DNA of 64,000 bases from Gemmatimonadota bacterium (lineage in GTDB: Bacteria; Gemmatimonadota; Gemmatimonadetes; Gemmatimonadales; Gemmatimonadaceae), in assembly GCA_027307165.1 (NCBI GenBank), contig DAHUXM010000027.1, positions 1 to 64,000 of the forward strand, written 5' to 3'. Of the stretch, positions 36,469 to 44,479 are shown piece after piece (position 1 is the first letter of the stretch; each line of letters opens with the position of its first letter). Under the pieces are notes generated by a model. It was not told where the DNA came from, made no database searches, and saw nothing but the letters and a program-made list of their open reading frames with translations. The position numbers were made by a program, and so were the translations under genes.

Positions 36469-36525
36469 GAACAGCTGCAGGAATCAGCTGCGAAAATGCA
36501 CACGCCTTTCGCCCGCCGCTAGAGA

Positions 36526-36573
36526 CGGGATGCCGAGCGGTTGCAGGGCCGCCGCGAGCGGCTCGGCATCCCG
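36526..36573 (-). terminator. Hairpin downstream of the DUF4412-like gene
   Basis: CGGGATGCCGAGC (36526-36538) pairs perfectly with GCTCGGCATCCCG (36561-36573), 22-base loop, 5 bases beyond the stop of the upstream gene and 58 before the S41 start. It lacks a T-run. Confidence 0.5.
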
Positions 36574-36578
36574 GGCCG

Positions 36579-37394
36579 CTACATGGAGATATTCGTGTTT
36601 GTCGTGTATCGGTAACCTGACGGTATCTCGAACAACGCCGCCGGCTGCGGGCCCAGCTTGACGCTCGTTATCGCCATCGAGCGCGTATTGGTGTGCTGGA
36701 TTCCCTTCTCGTTGGCCGTGCTTTCCTTCATCTCGGTTCGCAATGGCGTCCCTTGGAGTGCCTGAGCGCGCACCCTGGTCTCCTCTTCGACAAAGTCGGC
36801 GTCGGTTTGCGCTTCTGCTGTAGCGGCGTGTTCGAGCAGCGCCATGATCGGGTTGTTCCCGAGATCGAGCCCCGGGCTGACCCAGTAGTCGGTGACGACT
36901 GTATGATGTTCGGTTCCACCGTCGAACCCCATCGCAACGATGTGCACGTCGAACTGCTCGGTAATCCGGATCTGCTCCGTTCCGTAGCCGAGCAGCTTCT
37001 GTCCCGTTGCTACGCGCCCGAACGAGATCCTGGTGTTCTGCACCTTGAACTTGACGAGGGGCGACACCGCCTTGAGCGACGTGCCGATGATGCGCTCGAA
37101 ACTCGGCGAGCTGATCTGACTCACTTCCTTGCGATCCGGATGCACGGACAGCATCCGCTTCCCGCCATCGGTGAGAATCATGTAGTCGCGCGAGTCGTTC
37201 CTGTCCATGTCGATGCGGGTGCGATCGCCATGTACCCGGACAGTCCCATTGGTCTCGGAGCCCGACTCGTCCTTCGTAGTGAACGTGTACATGTAGTCGC
37301 CAGCTGGAGGCGGTGCTGGCACGTCGCGGCATGAACGCGTCGCGTTGTTACCCGCCAGAGTGGCACCGATCAGCATCGCAATTGTCCCGATCAT
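36579..37394 (-). CDS. Secreted hypothetical protein (DUF4412-like)
   Basis: The 271-residue product has an N-terminal hydrophobic segment (IGTIAMLIGATLAG) and a beta-rich body: YMYTFTTKDESGSETNGTVR, DGGKRMLSVHPDRKE, a KVQNTRISFGRVATGQKLLG stretch and a C-terminal FEIPSGYRY. The pattern 'LLGYGTEQIRI...PSGY' resembles DUF4412 periplasmic proteins. There is one Cys in the mature part. It precedes the S41 gene on the same strand, separated by a terminator-like hairpin. Confidence 0.65.
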   Translation of the reverse strand: MIGTIAMLIGATLAGNNATRSCRDVPAPPPAGDYMYTFTTKDESGSETNGTVRVHGDRTRIDMDRNDSRDYMILTDGGKRMLSVHPDRKEVSQISSPSFERIIGTSLKAVSPLVKFKVQNTRISFGRVATGQKLLGYGTEQIRITEQFDVHIVAMGFDGGTEHHTVVTDYWVSPGLDLGNNPIMALLEHAATAEAQTDADFVEEETRVRAQALQGTPLRTEMKESTANEKGIQHTNTRSMAITSVKLGPQPAALFEIPSGYRYTTNTNISM

Positions 37395-37527
37395 TTCTCC
37401 CCCTGTTGTTCCGTACGAACCGCTACGCCAGATGGGTCACCGCAAACAGATAGACGGTTCGCGGAGCAACAGTGGAGGGCATGGTCCATGCAGCCTTCAT
37501 ACGTGCCGATTCAGCTCCGGAGGAGAG

Positions 37528-37707
37528 ATGGACAAGCGCGAAAAACCAGAGTCGAACGATCGTTCTAAACCAGATTCGACAGCCGGAACAAAGAAGCCGG
37601 TGCGCCCCGATCCGCCCCGCACCACAAGGGGCAAGTGGACTGTACCGAAATTCGGGTCCGCGGGTAGTGGCGGCGCGGAGCTGGAGCCCGGTCCGGAAAA
37701 AGACTGA
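37528..37707 (+). CDS. Small charged hypothetical protein
   Basis: This 59-residue protein is directly preceded by CCGGAGGAGAG, the strongest ribosome site in this area, so it is probably translated. It is mostly lysine, proline and acidic residues (DKREKPESNDRSKPDSTAG) with a short motif TRGKWTVPKFG, and looks unstructured. No family is recognised. Confidence 0.55.
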   Translation: MDKREKPESNDRSKPDSTAGTKKPVRPDPPRTTRGKWTVPKFGSAGSGGAELEPGPEKD

Positions 37708-37815
37708 TCGTGTAGCTGAACGTGTAGTTGCATATTCTTCACGTAGCGGCGAGGTACACACTTCGCCGCCAGGGTCTCCCTGCAACACGATCCGTCCGTA
37801 AAGGAGCGATCAGGA

Positions 37816-39612
37816 ATGGCCAGCGTGACAACTACCAAGGCGACACACAATGCACCGCACCTCGCGGCGCCAGACATCAACCCGTCGTTCACCAAGGGTG
37901 TCTTCCTCGGTGAGATTCGCGAGGATCTGGTCTTTCCGTTTCCCGTGATGTCGCCGGAAGAGACAGAGTCGCTTCGCATGATCATCGATGCGTTGCGCTC
38001 CTTCGCCGCCAGCAACATCGACTCGGCGAAGATGGATCACGATGGGAAGTTTCCCGACGAAGTCCGACACGGATTGCACGAGCTCGGCCTCATGGGCCTC
38101 AACATTCCGGAGGAGTACGGCGGCTTCGGTGCATCGGCCAAGGTGTTCAATCGCGTCTTCGGAGAGCTTGGCGGAACGGACCCGGCGCTCACCGTCTATT
38201 TCGGTGCGCACGAGTCGATCGGATGCAAGGGCATAACGCTCTTCGGCACCGACAAGCAGAAGAGCGAGTGGCTTCCGCGATGCGCGACGGGCGAGATTGT
38301 CGCAGGGTTCTGTCTCACCGAGCCCGGTTCCGGCTCCGACGCACAGGCGATGGCGTCCACCGCCGTACTCAGCGACGACGGAACGCACTACGTGCTCGAC
38401 GGCAGAAAGATCTGGATCTCGAACGCCGGCTACGCTGGCATGTTCACTGTCTTCGCCAAGGTGCCGGTGACGATCGATGGCAACATCAAGAAACGCGTCA
38501 CTGCCTTCATCGTCGATGCACACAGCGATGGCATCATACTCGGTCAGCCAGAGCAGAAGATGGGCATCAAGGCGTCCGACACGCGCACGGTCACGTTCGA
38601 AAAGGTACGCGTTCCCGTCGGGAACGTGCTCGGTGAAGTGGGACAGGGATTTCACATAGCGCTCGAGATTCTCAACTCGGGCCGGCTGGGCCTCGCTGCC
38701 GGATCGTCACGCGGCGCGCGCCGGATCATGACCGAAGCCGCCAAATACGCCAACCAGCGCGAGCAATTCGGCAGATCGATCGGCTCGTTCGAGATGATCC
38801 AGCGCAAGTTCGCGCAGACCGCCGCCGACATCTACGCCGCCGACTCCGCTGTGATGCTCACGTCCGAGATGATGGACCGCGGCGCGATAGACTTCTCGCT
38901 CGAGACCGCCGCGTGCAAGGTTTTCGCGTCGGAGCTCGCGGTGCACGCAGCGAGCGAAGCAATGCAGATCGCCGGCGGAATCGGATACTCGAAGGAATTC
39001 CCGTACGAGCGTGCGATGCGCGACTCGCGCATCAACATGATCTTCGAGGGCACCAACGAGATCCTTCGCGCGCTGATCGCGTTGAGCGGTCTGCAACAGC
39101 CCGGTGAGCGGCTCAGGAAACTCGGCTCCGCGTTCAAGGACCCACTGCACTCGATGGGGGAGATCAGCTCGTACATCGCGGGACGTGCGAAGCGCGTTGT
39201 GAAGAAACCGGAATTCACACGCGTGCATCCGTCGTTGGCCAAGGAGGCGGATCGCGTCGCGACGCTGATTCACACTCTCGCGCTCGCTGTCGAGAGCGCC
39301 GTGATGAAGCACGGCAAGAAGATCGTCGAGCGGCAGTTCATTCAGGAGCGAATGGCCGACGCTGCGATCGGCATCTACATGAGCACCGCCGTGCTGTCGC
39401 GAACGACCTGGGAGATCGAGCGCGCCGGAAGCGTCGATGCTGTAAAGCCCGAGATGGATTGTGCGCGCCTCTTTCTGGCGGATCGTTATCGCCAGGTGCG
39501 TCGCTCGATCCGACGCATATCACGCAACCAGGACGATCGAATGAAGGCCGTCGCGGAGCGCGTGCTGGAGACGTCCGAGGCAGCACCGATAGCGCCGTCG
39601 GATCGCGTGTAG
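37816..39612 (+). CDS. Acyl-CoA dehydrogenase, long-chain type
   Basis: The 598-residue enzyme has FAD/substrate motifs (CLTEPGSGSDAQAMAS, a WISNAG-type segment), a helical C-terminal domain and the segment AMRDSRINMIFEGTNEI; an extra ~170-residue C-terminal extension gives it the length of VLCAD/ACAD9-type proteins. AAGGAGCGATCAGGA precedes ATG 37816. It performs the first step of fatty-acid beta-oxidation with FAD. No other beta-oxidation genes are adjacent. Confidence 0.93.
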   Translation: MASVTTTKATHNAPHLAAPDINPSFTKGVFLGEIREDLVFPFPVMSPEETESLRMIIDALRSFAASNIDSAKMDHDGKFPDEVRHGLHELGLMGLNIPEEYGGFGASAKVFNRVFGELGGTDPALTVYFGAHESIGCKGITLFGTDKQKSEWLPRCATGEIVAGFCLTEPGSGSDAQAMASTAVLSDDGTHYVLDGRKIWISNAGYAGMFTVFAKVPVTIDGNIKKRVTAFIVDAHSDGIILGQPEQKMGIKASDTRTVTFEKVRVPVGNVLGEVGQGFHIALEILNSGRLGLAAGSSRGARRIMTEAAKYANQREQFGRSIGSFEMIQRKFAQTAADIYAADSAVMLTSEMMDRGAIDFSLETAACKVFASELAVHAASEAMQIAGGIGYSKEFPYERAMRDSRINMIFEGTNEILRALIALSGLQQPGERLRKLGSAFKDPLHSMGEISSYIAGRAKRVVKKPEFTRVHPSLAKEADRVATLIHTLALAVESAVMKHGKKIVERQFIQERMADAAIGIYMSTAVLSRTTWEIERAGSVDAVKPEMDCARLFLADRYRQVRRSIRRISRNQDDRMKAVAERVLETSEAAPIAPSDRV

Positions 39613-39619
39613 TGTGGGT

Positions 39620-39646
39620 TTGACTAGTCTGGTCAGACCATATATT
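39620..39646 (+). promoter_or_regulatory. Antitoxin/PIN promoter with palindromic operator
   Basis: TTGACT (39620-39625) and TATATT (39641-39646) flank the palindrome TGGTCAGACCA (39630-39640). The ATG at 39655 is only 8 bases beyond the -10, so the message would be almost leaderless. The palindrome shares TCTGGTCA with the other PIN operon's upstream region (24083 area). Confidence 0.55.
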
Positions 39647-39654
39647 GTTAACGT

Positions 39655-39930
39655 ATGCGCGACACGTATTCCCTTTATGAGGCCAAGGCCAAGCTATCCG
39701 CGATAGTTCGTCAGGTGCGGGAGGGCCATCCGGTCGTGGTCACTTTGCATGGCGAGCCGGCGGTGGAGATTCGGGCCGTGTCGGGTGCGCGAGAAGGCAT
39801 CGATGCCAAACTTGACAGGATGGCCGAGTGTGGGGAGCTCCTGCGTCCCAGTGGGCCTCGACGGTCATTCCCGAGGATTGCGCGGCGGCCAGGTGCGCTC
39901 GAGCGCTTTCTTGCTGATAGAGGCGAATGA
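39655..39930 (+). CDS. Phd/YefM-type antitoxin
   Basis: The 91-residue protein begins RDTYSLYEAKAKLSAIVRQV, then GHPVVVTLHGEPAVEIRAV, standard for this antitoxin family. The C-terminus after residue 60 is basic and proline-rich, unlike the acidic tail of the first antitoxin. It overlaps the PIN gene by ATGA. Confidence 0.9.
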   Translation: MRDTYSLYEAKAKLSAIVRQVREGHPVVVTLHGEPAVEIRAVSGAREGIDAKLDRMAECGELLRPSGPRRSFPRIARRPGALERFLADRGE

Positions 39931-40325
39931 CGCAAGGAAGCAACTCCGGAGTCGCCTACGTCGACACGTCGTGTCTGGTATCAGTCGCTCTGGGTGAGCG
40001 TGGCGCGTCCGCACTCGACCGCCGGCTGAGTACATTCGGCGAGCTCGTTTCTTCCAACCTGCTCGAAGCTGAATTGCGGTCCACGTTGACGCGCGAAGGC
40101 GTCGTTCTGGATCCGGGCTTTCTCGCGGACATATCGTGGGTGCTTCCTGCCCGTCCGCTGAGTTCGGAGATCGAGCGCGTAGTGGCCGCTGGCTACATAC
40201 GGGGCGCCGATTGCTGGCATCTGGCAGTGGCGTTGTACATCGCGGATGATCCTGCCGAAATCACCTTTGTCACGCTGGACAACAAACAGCGCGAGGTTGC
40301 ACGGTTGCTGGGTTTCGGTACCTGA
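39927..40325 (+). CDS. PIN-domain toxin (VapC-like)
   Basis: The 132-residue PIN protein has AYVDTSCLVSVALGE (Asp), SNLLEAELRSTL (Glu), GADCWHLAVALYIAD (Asp) and FVTLDNKQREVARLLGF, the acidic residues of the metal site. It is likely an endoribonuclease, neutralised by the coupled antitoxin. It converges with the next gene 10 bases away. Confidence 0.9.
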   Translation: MTQGSNSGVAYVDTSCLVSVALGERGASALDRRLSTFGELVSSNLLEAELRSTLTREGVVLDPGFLADISWVLPARPLSSEIERVVAAGYIRGADCWHLAVALYIADDPAEITFVTLDNKQREVARLLGFGT

Positions 40326-40335
40326 CCTACGCCTG

Positions 40336-40626
40336 CTACCCGGCCTTTCTAACCCCGAATCTGATTTCCATCTGCGGTCTGGGCTCTGCTCGTTCAGGTT
40401 CGTCGAGCTCGGTGGACTCGTCCACCAGGTGGCTCAGCTTGTAAAAGAGATGGAGGGCCTGGATCGGGGCGATGTGGCTGGTCGGGCCGGCCTTGGCTAT
40501 TACCGTCGCTTCCTCGCGAACGCTGCGTGGAAGCTGCCGAGCCTGCGGGAGGGCCAGGAGCCGGTAGATCTCGATCGAGTGGCGGGCCAGCAATGCTGCG
40601 CAGAGTGCGTCAAGGAAGGCTAGCAC
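40336..40626 (-). CDS. Hypothetical protein
   Basis: This 96-residue frame starts at GTG with GGAG upstream. It contains a helical stretch (LAFLDALCAALLARHSIEIY), a conserved-looking RSVREEATVIAKAGPTSHIA and an acidic segment ESTELDEPERAE. It lies antisense to nothing else and has a credible composition, but I recognise no family and the gene is small. Confidence 0.45.
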   Translation of the reverse strand: MLAFLDALCAALLARHSIEIYRLLALPQARQLPRSVREEATVIAKAGPTSHIAPIQALHLFYKLSHLVDESTELDEPERAEPRPQMEIRFGVRKAG

Positions 40627-40695
40627 AAGTTCTCCGTCTTTCAGGTCTTAATGTACATATTGCAACTATTATCGGCAAAATGGAAGGGTAATTAA

Positions 40696-41661
40696 TCACA
40701 AAGTGGTAACAATTCGAGCAGGATTTGGTCTCTTCATTATCGGCCCCCAGAGATCGCCGACCGTCTCGAGACGGGCTGCCAGGGTGCGGATCGTGAAGTC
40801 TCTGGGATCCAGGCCGGGTGTCAGCTCGTCCCAGCGCAGCGGCGTGGATACCGATGCCTCCGGACGAGCCCGTACGCCATAGGCGGCCGCGATGGTCTTG
40901 CCACGGGCGTTCTGGCCAAAGTCCACGTAGATCTTCGAGCTGCCACGCTTGCTTATGGGCCTCACTACCGTAGCGGACTGCGGATGGGCACCGGCAACCG
41001 CCTCGGCGATCAAACGGGGGACGCGCTCCGCTACCGCGTCCGTGGACTTGGGCGGAAGCGGGATGACGATGTGGATTCCGGTGGCGCCGGATGTCTTGAC
41101 TCCCGCATGAAGACCGAGATGGTCGAGCGCTTCCTTCACCCATAGCGCGACTTCGATGACACGCGCGAATGGAGACTTCGGACCGGGATCCAGGTCGATG
41201 ACGGTGAAGTCGGGGTCGCTCAGCGATCCCACCCGCACGTTCCACGGATTGCATTCGAAGGCGCCGATCTGCGTGCAGTAGAGAGTCGTGCCAAGCGTGC
41301 CGCCGATGATGCGTTCCTGGATTTCTCCGGCCGGCGACTTTATCGACTCCACGCGGACGACGTCGGGCGGATTGGGCGGAGCCTTTTGCTGGAAGAAGAA
41401 CTTGCCGGCGACGCCGTCGGGGAAACGCTTGAGTGACAGTGGTCGATCCGCCAGCACCGTACGCAGGTACGGCCACACGCTGGTGTAATAGCGCATGACT
41501 TCGCCCTTGGTGATTCCGGGCTTCGGGAAGAAGACCTTCGCAAGGTTCGACACCTTCAATGAACTGTCGCGCCCCAGTTGAATCACTCCGTCGCCACTCT
41601 CGGCTTCGACGGCCTGAAGTTGATCGGTGATCTTTCGGAGCGCTGCAGCGGACGGCGTCAT
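40696..41661 (-). CDS. ligD: LigD polymerase (non-homologous end-joining primase-polymerase) domain protein
   Basis: The 321-residue archaeo-eukaryotic primase-type polymerase has LSLKRFPDGVAG, the catalytic FTVIDLDPG (Asp146 and Asp148), LHAGVKTSGATGIHI and KIYVDFGQNARGKTI. In full LigD this fills gaps at double-strand breaks. Here it is a separate gene with the phosphoesterase 10 bases upstream; no ATP-ligase domain and no Ku are in the window. Confidence 0.93.
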   Translation of the reverse strand: MTPSAAALRKITDQLQAVEAESGDGVIQLGRDSSLKVSNLAKVFFPKPGITKGEVMRYYTSVWPYLRTVLADRPLSLKRFPDGVAGKFFFQQKAPPNPPDVVRVESIKSPAGEIQERIIGGTLGTTLYCTQIGAFECNPWNVRVGSLSDPDFTVIDLDPGPKSPFARVIEVALWVKEALDHLGLHAGVKTSGATGIHIVIPLPPKSTDAVAERVPRLIAEAVAGAHPQSATVVRPISKRGSSKIYVDFGQNARGKTIAAAYGVRARPEASVSTPLRWDELTPGLDPRDFTIRTLAARLETVGDLWGPIMKRPNPARIVTTL

Positions 41662-41671
41662 GCAGCTGCGA

Positions 41672-42472
41672 TCAGGGTGATGAATGCCAGACGCGCGTGC
41701 CGTCAGCTATCTCGTCCATGGTGCGGTTTGTCGTCACCGACTTCACATACTTCGTGGTGAGTATCGATTCACTTTCGGGATGCGCATCTTCGTCGCGGTG
41801 CTTGATGAGAAGCCATGATGGCTTGGATGCGCTTCTGCCGAAGCCGCGCGTGCGCACGAGTGCGTAGGATCCCTTGATGCGTTTTCCGTGAAAGTTGATC
41901 TTGAGCTCGCCGCGCTCGTACTGATCGTGGGCCGCCGAGTTCATGTCGTCGTCAGGTGGATTCTCGATCTCGTAGGTGCCGTTGTCCCACAGCATCACAG
42001 TGCCGCCGCCATACTCGCCGGACGGAATCGTTCCCTCGAAGCTGTTGTACTCGACGGGGTGATCCTCGACCTGCATTGCGAGACGCTTCACGCTGGGATC
42101 GGCGGATGGTCCTTTGGGCACGGCCCAACTCTTCATCACTCCGTCGATCTCGAGTCGAAGGTCGTAATGAAGTTGAGTGGCGGCATGCTTCTGAATCACG
42201 AACTGGAGCTTCTTCGTGGCTGCGGAACGTGAGGGCTTTCGCGCGCGCGTAGATGCGCCCGAAGGCTCCATCGTTTTCTCGAAGTCGCGTTTGCGCTGGT
42301 ATTCCGCAAGCTGCTCCGCGGCGCTCGGCGCTTTCTTCGCCGCGGTCCTGCTCGTCGATTTGCTTGCAGTTTTGCTCGCAGTCTTGCTTGCAGTTTTGCT
42401 TGCAGTCTTGCTTGCAGTTTTGCTCGCGATCTTGCTTGCGGATTTGCGCCCGGTCTTCTTGCGAACGGCCAT
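41672..42472 (-). CDS. LigD 3'-phosphoesterase domain protein with Lys/Ala-rich N-terminal tail
   Basis: The 266-residue protein begins with a repetitive, basic N-terminus (seven ASKT units after AVRKKTGRKSASKI), similar to histone H1-like DNA-binding tails. The phosphoesterase core follows from about 70: KHAATQLHYDLRLEIDGVMK, QVEDHPVEYNSFEGTIPSGE, a GGGTVMLWD strand and WLLIKHRDEDA. It trims 3' ends during end joining. The tail may hold the enzyme on DNA. It is probably an operon with the polymerase. Confidence 0.9.
   Translation of the reverse strand: MAVRKKTGRKSASKIASKTASKTASKTASKTASKTASKSTSRTAAKKAPSAAEQLAEYQRKRDFEKTMEPSGASTRARKPSRSAATKKLQFVIQKHAATQLHYDLRLEIDGVMKSWAVPKGPSADPSVKRLAMQVEDHPVEYNSFEGTIPSGEYGGGTVMLWDNGTYEIENPPDDDMNSAAHDQYERGELKINFHGKRIKGSYALVRTRGFGRSASKPSWLLIKHRDEDAHPESESILTTKYVKSVTTNRTMDEIADGTRVWHSSP
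42358..42432 (-). repeat. 12-bp tandem repeats coding SKTA units
   Basis: Units such as TTGCTTGCAGTT repeat about six times with small changes, coding Ala-Ser-Lys-Thr repeats in the phosphoesterase tail. Copy number is a multiple of three bases, so variation keeps the frame. Confidence 0.85.
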
Positions 42473-42527
42473 GGTCAGTCGTGGCGGCGCTGCGTGAAAC
42501 AGAAAAGATCGGACGACGCGATTCGCA

Positions 42528-42737
42528 TCATCCGATCTTCACGACGTCGGCAGCTTGCGGGCCTTTTTGACCCTGAACGATTTCGAACTCGACCTTGTCG
42601 CCTTCAGCGAGCGACTTGAAGCCGTCCGATTTTACAGCACTGTAATGAACGAACACATCCGGGCCGCCTTCGCGTGAGATGAAGCCGAAGCCCTTGGCGT
42701 CGTTGAACCACTTGACAGTTCCTTTGATCCGTTCCAT
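42528..42737 (-). CDS. Cold-shock domain protein
   Basis: The 69-residue CSD protein has [19 protein letters not shown] (RNP-1) and VFVHYSAV (RNP-2), ending DVVKIG. It is an RNA chaperone that binds single-stranded nucleic acids. GGAGGATACCCCGGGC precedes the ATG. Sits between the phosphoesterase and a zinc-ribbon gene, all minus strand. Confidence 0.95.
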   Translation of the reverse strand: MERIKGTVKWFNDAKGFGFISREGGPDVFVHYSAVKSDGFKSLAEGDKVEFEIVQGQKGPQAADVVKIG

Positions 42738-42784
42738 GCCCGGGGTATCCTCCGGAGTTTATCCGGGGCAAGTTTTGTGCACCA

Positions 42785-42997
42785 TCATGCTGCGCCAGCT
42801 ATGTAACGCGCGATGCGCCCGCATTTGACGCAGCGAAGCGTCACGTGCGACTGCGGTGGTGGCGGCGTAATGTGTGGCTCGCGCTCGATGTTCGCAGCTC
42901 CACAGGCAGGACAGCTCAATGGATCGCCAGTGCGATCTCTGCTTACGAGTGCCAGGACCTGGGCTGGGTTGTAAGTATTCGGTCGGGGTTTGCGCAT
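42785..42997 (-). CDS. Zinc-ribbon protein
   Basis: The 70-residue protein has two CxxC pairs (LSCPACGA and RCVKCGRI), forming a rubredoxin-like zinc ribbon. It starts MRKPRPNTYNPAQVLALVSR. It is probably a small nucleic-acid or protein-binding factor; function is unknown. Confidence 0.7.
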   Translation of the reverse strand: MRKPRPNTYNPAQVLALVSRDRTGDPLSCPACGAANIEREPHITPPPPQSHVTLRCVKCGRIARYIAGAA

Positions 42998-43379
42998 ACT
43001 ATCCTACGAAATGCCGAACGATTGTTCGACCTGGTTGGCTGTAGTGCTGGGGACGTGCCATGAGGCACGTCTACGTACCGCCAGCTCAGAATGGACGCAC
43101 CGACGGATAACCTGAATAGTAGTAGCTCAAGTCCGCGGATGGTCCTCCGCCCGTCTTATACCTGACGTGGAACTGAAGGTTCCGTTGCGAGGATTCGGGT
43201 TCGATTGCACCCGATACGTGACGTGGAACCGAAGGTTCCATTGGCATGATTCGCGTTCGATTGCATCCAAAGTGACAGGCACGGATGCATCCGTGCCCCA
43301 CATTCGCCCGGCGTCTTCGCTGGTGGGGAGCGTCACCACAGCAGAAGATCGATAATACGGGACCTCCCGAGGCATGGGG
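42998..43379. other. 382-base intergenic region with palindromes and tandem repeats
   Basis: No gene is convincing. A hairpin GACGTGCC-ATGA-GGCACGTC lies at 43052-43071. Tandem repeats follow at 43163-43297 and are described separately. The open frames here are short and merely read through the repeats. Confidence 0.6.
43163..43297. repeat. Tandem 56-bp repeats ending in a 20-bp perfect palindrome
   Basis: Two units start TGACGTGGAAC at 43163 and 43219 (period 56) and end in GTTCGATTGCA; a third, divergent unit starts TGACAGGC at 43273. Inside unit two GGAACC-GAA-GGTTCC is a small hairpin. Unit three holds the perfect palindrome GGCACGGATGCATCCGTGCC (43278-43297). The stretch TTCGATTGCAT...GTGACAGGCA also occurs in the arm of the palindrome at 32947-33038. 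Confidence 0.85.
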
Positions 43380-44369
43380 TCAGTCCCAGTCGTGCCCTCT
43401 TCTATAGACGTGGCGTTTCACGCGCCATGGTTTGGTGTCGCTGGTCTCTCGGCCGGAGGCAAAATTGGTCGGGTCGTCTATGGAGTCGCTCATGTCGCAC
43501 GCCTTGGCCGACGCCTCGTCGGCCCAGTGCACTATCTCGGCTTCCACGGTCATGGGCTGCACGGGACTTCCGAATTCGAGGCTGCCGTGGTGGGAGAGGA
43601 TCATGTGCTGGAGCTCGAGGATCTGACCTTCGCTGCAGATAGGGGCGCCGAGTTGGGCGAGCGCGCGCTCGAGCATTAGCGCGCCCAGGACTACGTGGCC
43701 CAGTAGAAGTCCGCAGGGAGTGGTGGAGAAGCCGGTGGGGGCGACGTCGTATGCTTCGACCTTGCCGATGTCGTGCAGCAGTGCGCCGGCGAAGACGAGA
43801 TCCTGGTTTGCACGTGTGGTGCGTGCGGTGGCTCGCGCAATGGAAGCGACTTCGAAGGTGTGGAGGAGGAGTCCGCCGAGTTTGGCGTGATGGCCGGCGG
43901 GTGATCCCGGAGTGCGCTCGAAGCGAACGCGGAATTCGTCGTTGGCGAAGAAGAGATCGACGACGCTCTTGAGCGTGCGCGACTGCATTGCCGCGCGCTG
44001 CTTGTCCATCCAGTCCCAGAGGACTGTGCAGTCGCCGACCGACTCGAGGAATGAGAGGACGTCGACCTGGTTTTCGGGGATGACGCGGAGCGGGGCCGAG
44101 AGGGCGAGCTGGCGTTTAGCGGAACCGTTGCGGCCGTAGAGTGCGACGTCGCCGATCGCCTGGACGACTTTGCCGCGGTCCGCGCCGTCTGCCCAGTCGA
44201 GCTTGTCGGACCAGATGGGCGAGGTGTCGATTCTGCCGGAGGAATTGCCGAGTGTGAGGATCGCGAACGGGTCTCCGTTGGCGGTCTTTTTTTCCGTGCG
44301 TTCGAGCACGAGGAAATCACTCTGGACCCGCTCGCGCTCCTGGAGCGCAGGGATGTTGACGGCTGGCAT
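43380..44369 (-). CDS. HD-domain exoribonuclease-like protein (YhaM type)
   Basis: The 329-residue protein has an OB-like N-terminus (VQSDFLVLERTEKKTANGDP) and an HD domain with HHAKLGGLLLHTFEVA, then GALLHDIGKVEAYD and the metal-ligand ILSHHGSLEFGSP. This is the layout of YhaM 3'-5' exoribonucleases. An in-frame TTG (44405) is less likely. It is divergent from the ERF-like gene. Likely role in RNA or single-stranded DNA turnover. Confidence 0.88.
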   Translation of the reverse strand: MPAVNIPALQERERVQSDFLVLERTEKKTANGDPFAILTLGNSSGRIDTSPIWSDKLDWADGADRGKVVQAIGDVALYGRNGSAKRQLALSAPLRVIPENQVDVLSFLESVGDCTVLWDWMDKQRAAMQSRTLKSVVDLFFANDEFRVRFERTPGSPAGHHAKLGGLLLHTFEVASIARATARTTRANQDLVFAGALLHDIGKVEAYDVAPTGFSTTPCGLLLGHVVLGALMLERALAQLGAPICSEGQILELQHMILSHHGSLEFGSPVQPMTVEAEIVHWADEASAKACDMSDSIDDPTNFASGRETSDTKPWRVKRHVYRRGHDWD

Positions 44370-44423
44370 CGTGATGAAGGTGATGGTGCGGGGTCGATCC
44401 GGCAATAGCGGGAAGAGGCTTCC

Positions 44424-44450
44424 TTGCTTTCGGTATTTGTTCGGTATAAG
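44424..44450 (+). promoter_or_regulatory. Weak promoter candidate for the sigma/LexA-like operon
   Basis: TTGCTT (44424-44429) and TATAAG (44445-44450) have a short 15-base spacer. TTCGGTAT-type direct repeats overlap them. It lies 30 bases before the ATG at 44480 and after the divergent YhaM start. The spacing is poor, so this is tentative. Confidence 0.3.
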
Positions 44451-44479
44451 CTTTTCTCATCTACCACGCCGAGTGCGCC

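Noticed and set aside
36484-37332. Minus-strand open frame of 282 codons
   Set aside because: Overlaps the DUF4412-like gene in another frame and has Arg/Ser/His-rich composition.
37810-38655. Minus-strand open frame of 281 codons
   Set aside because: Antisense to the acyl-CoA dehydrogenase.
42358-43297. Possible CRISPR array
   Set aside because: The repeats at 42358-42432 are 12-base coding repeats and those at 43163 are adjacent units without unique spacers. No Cas gene is present.
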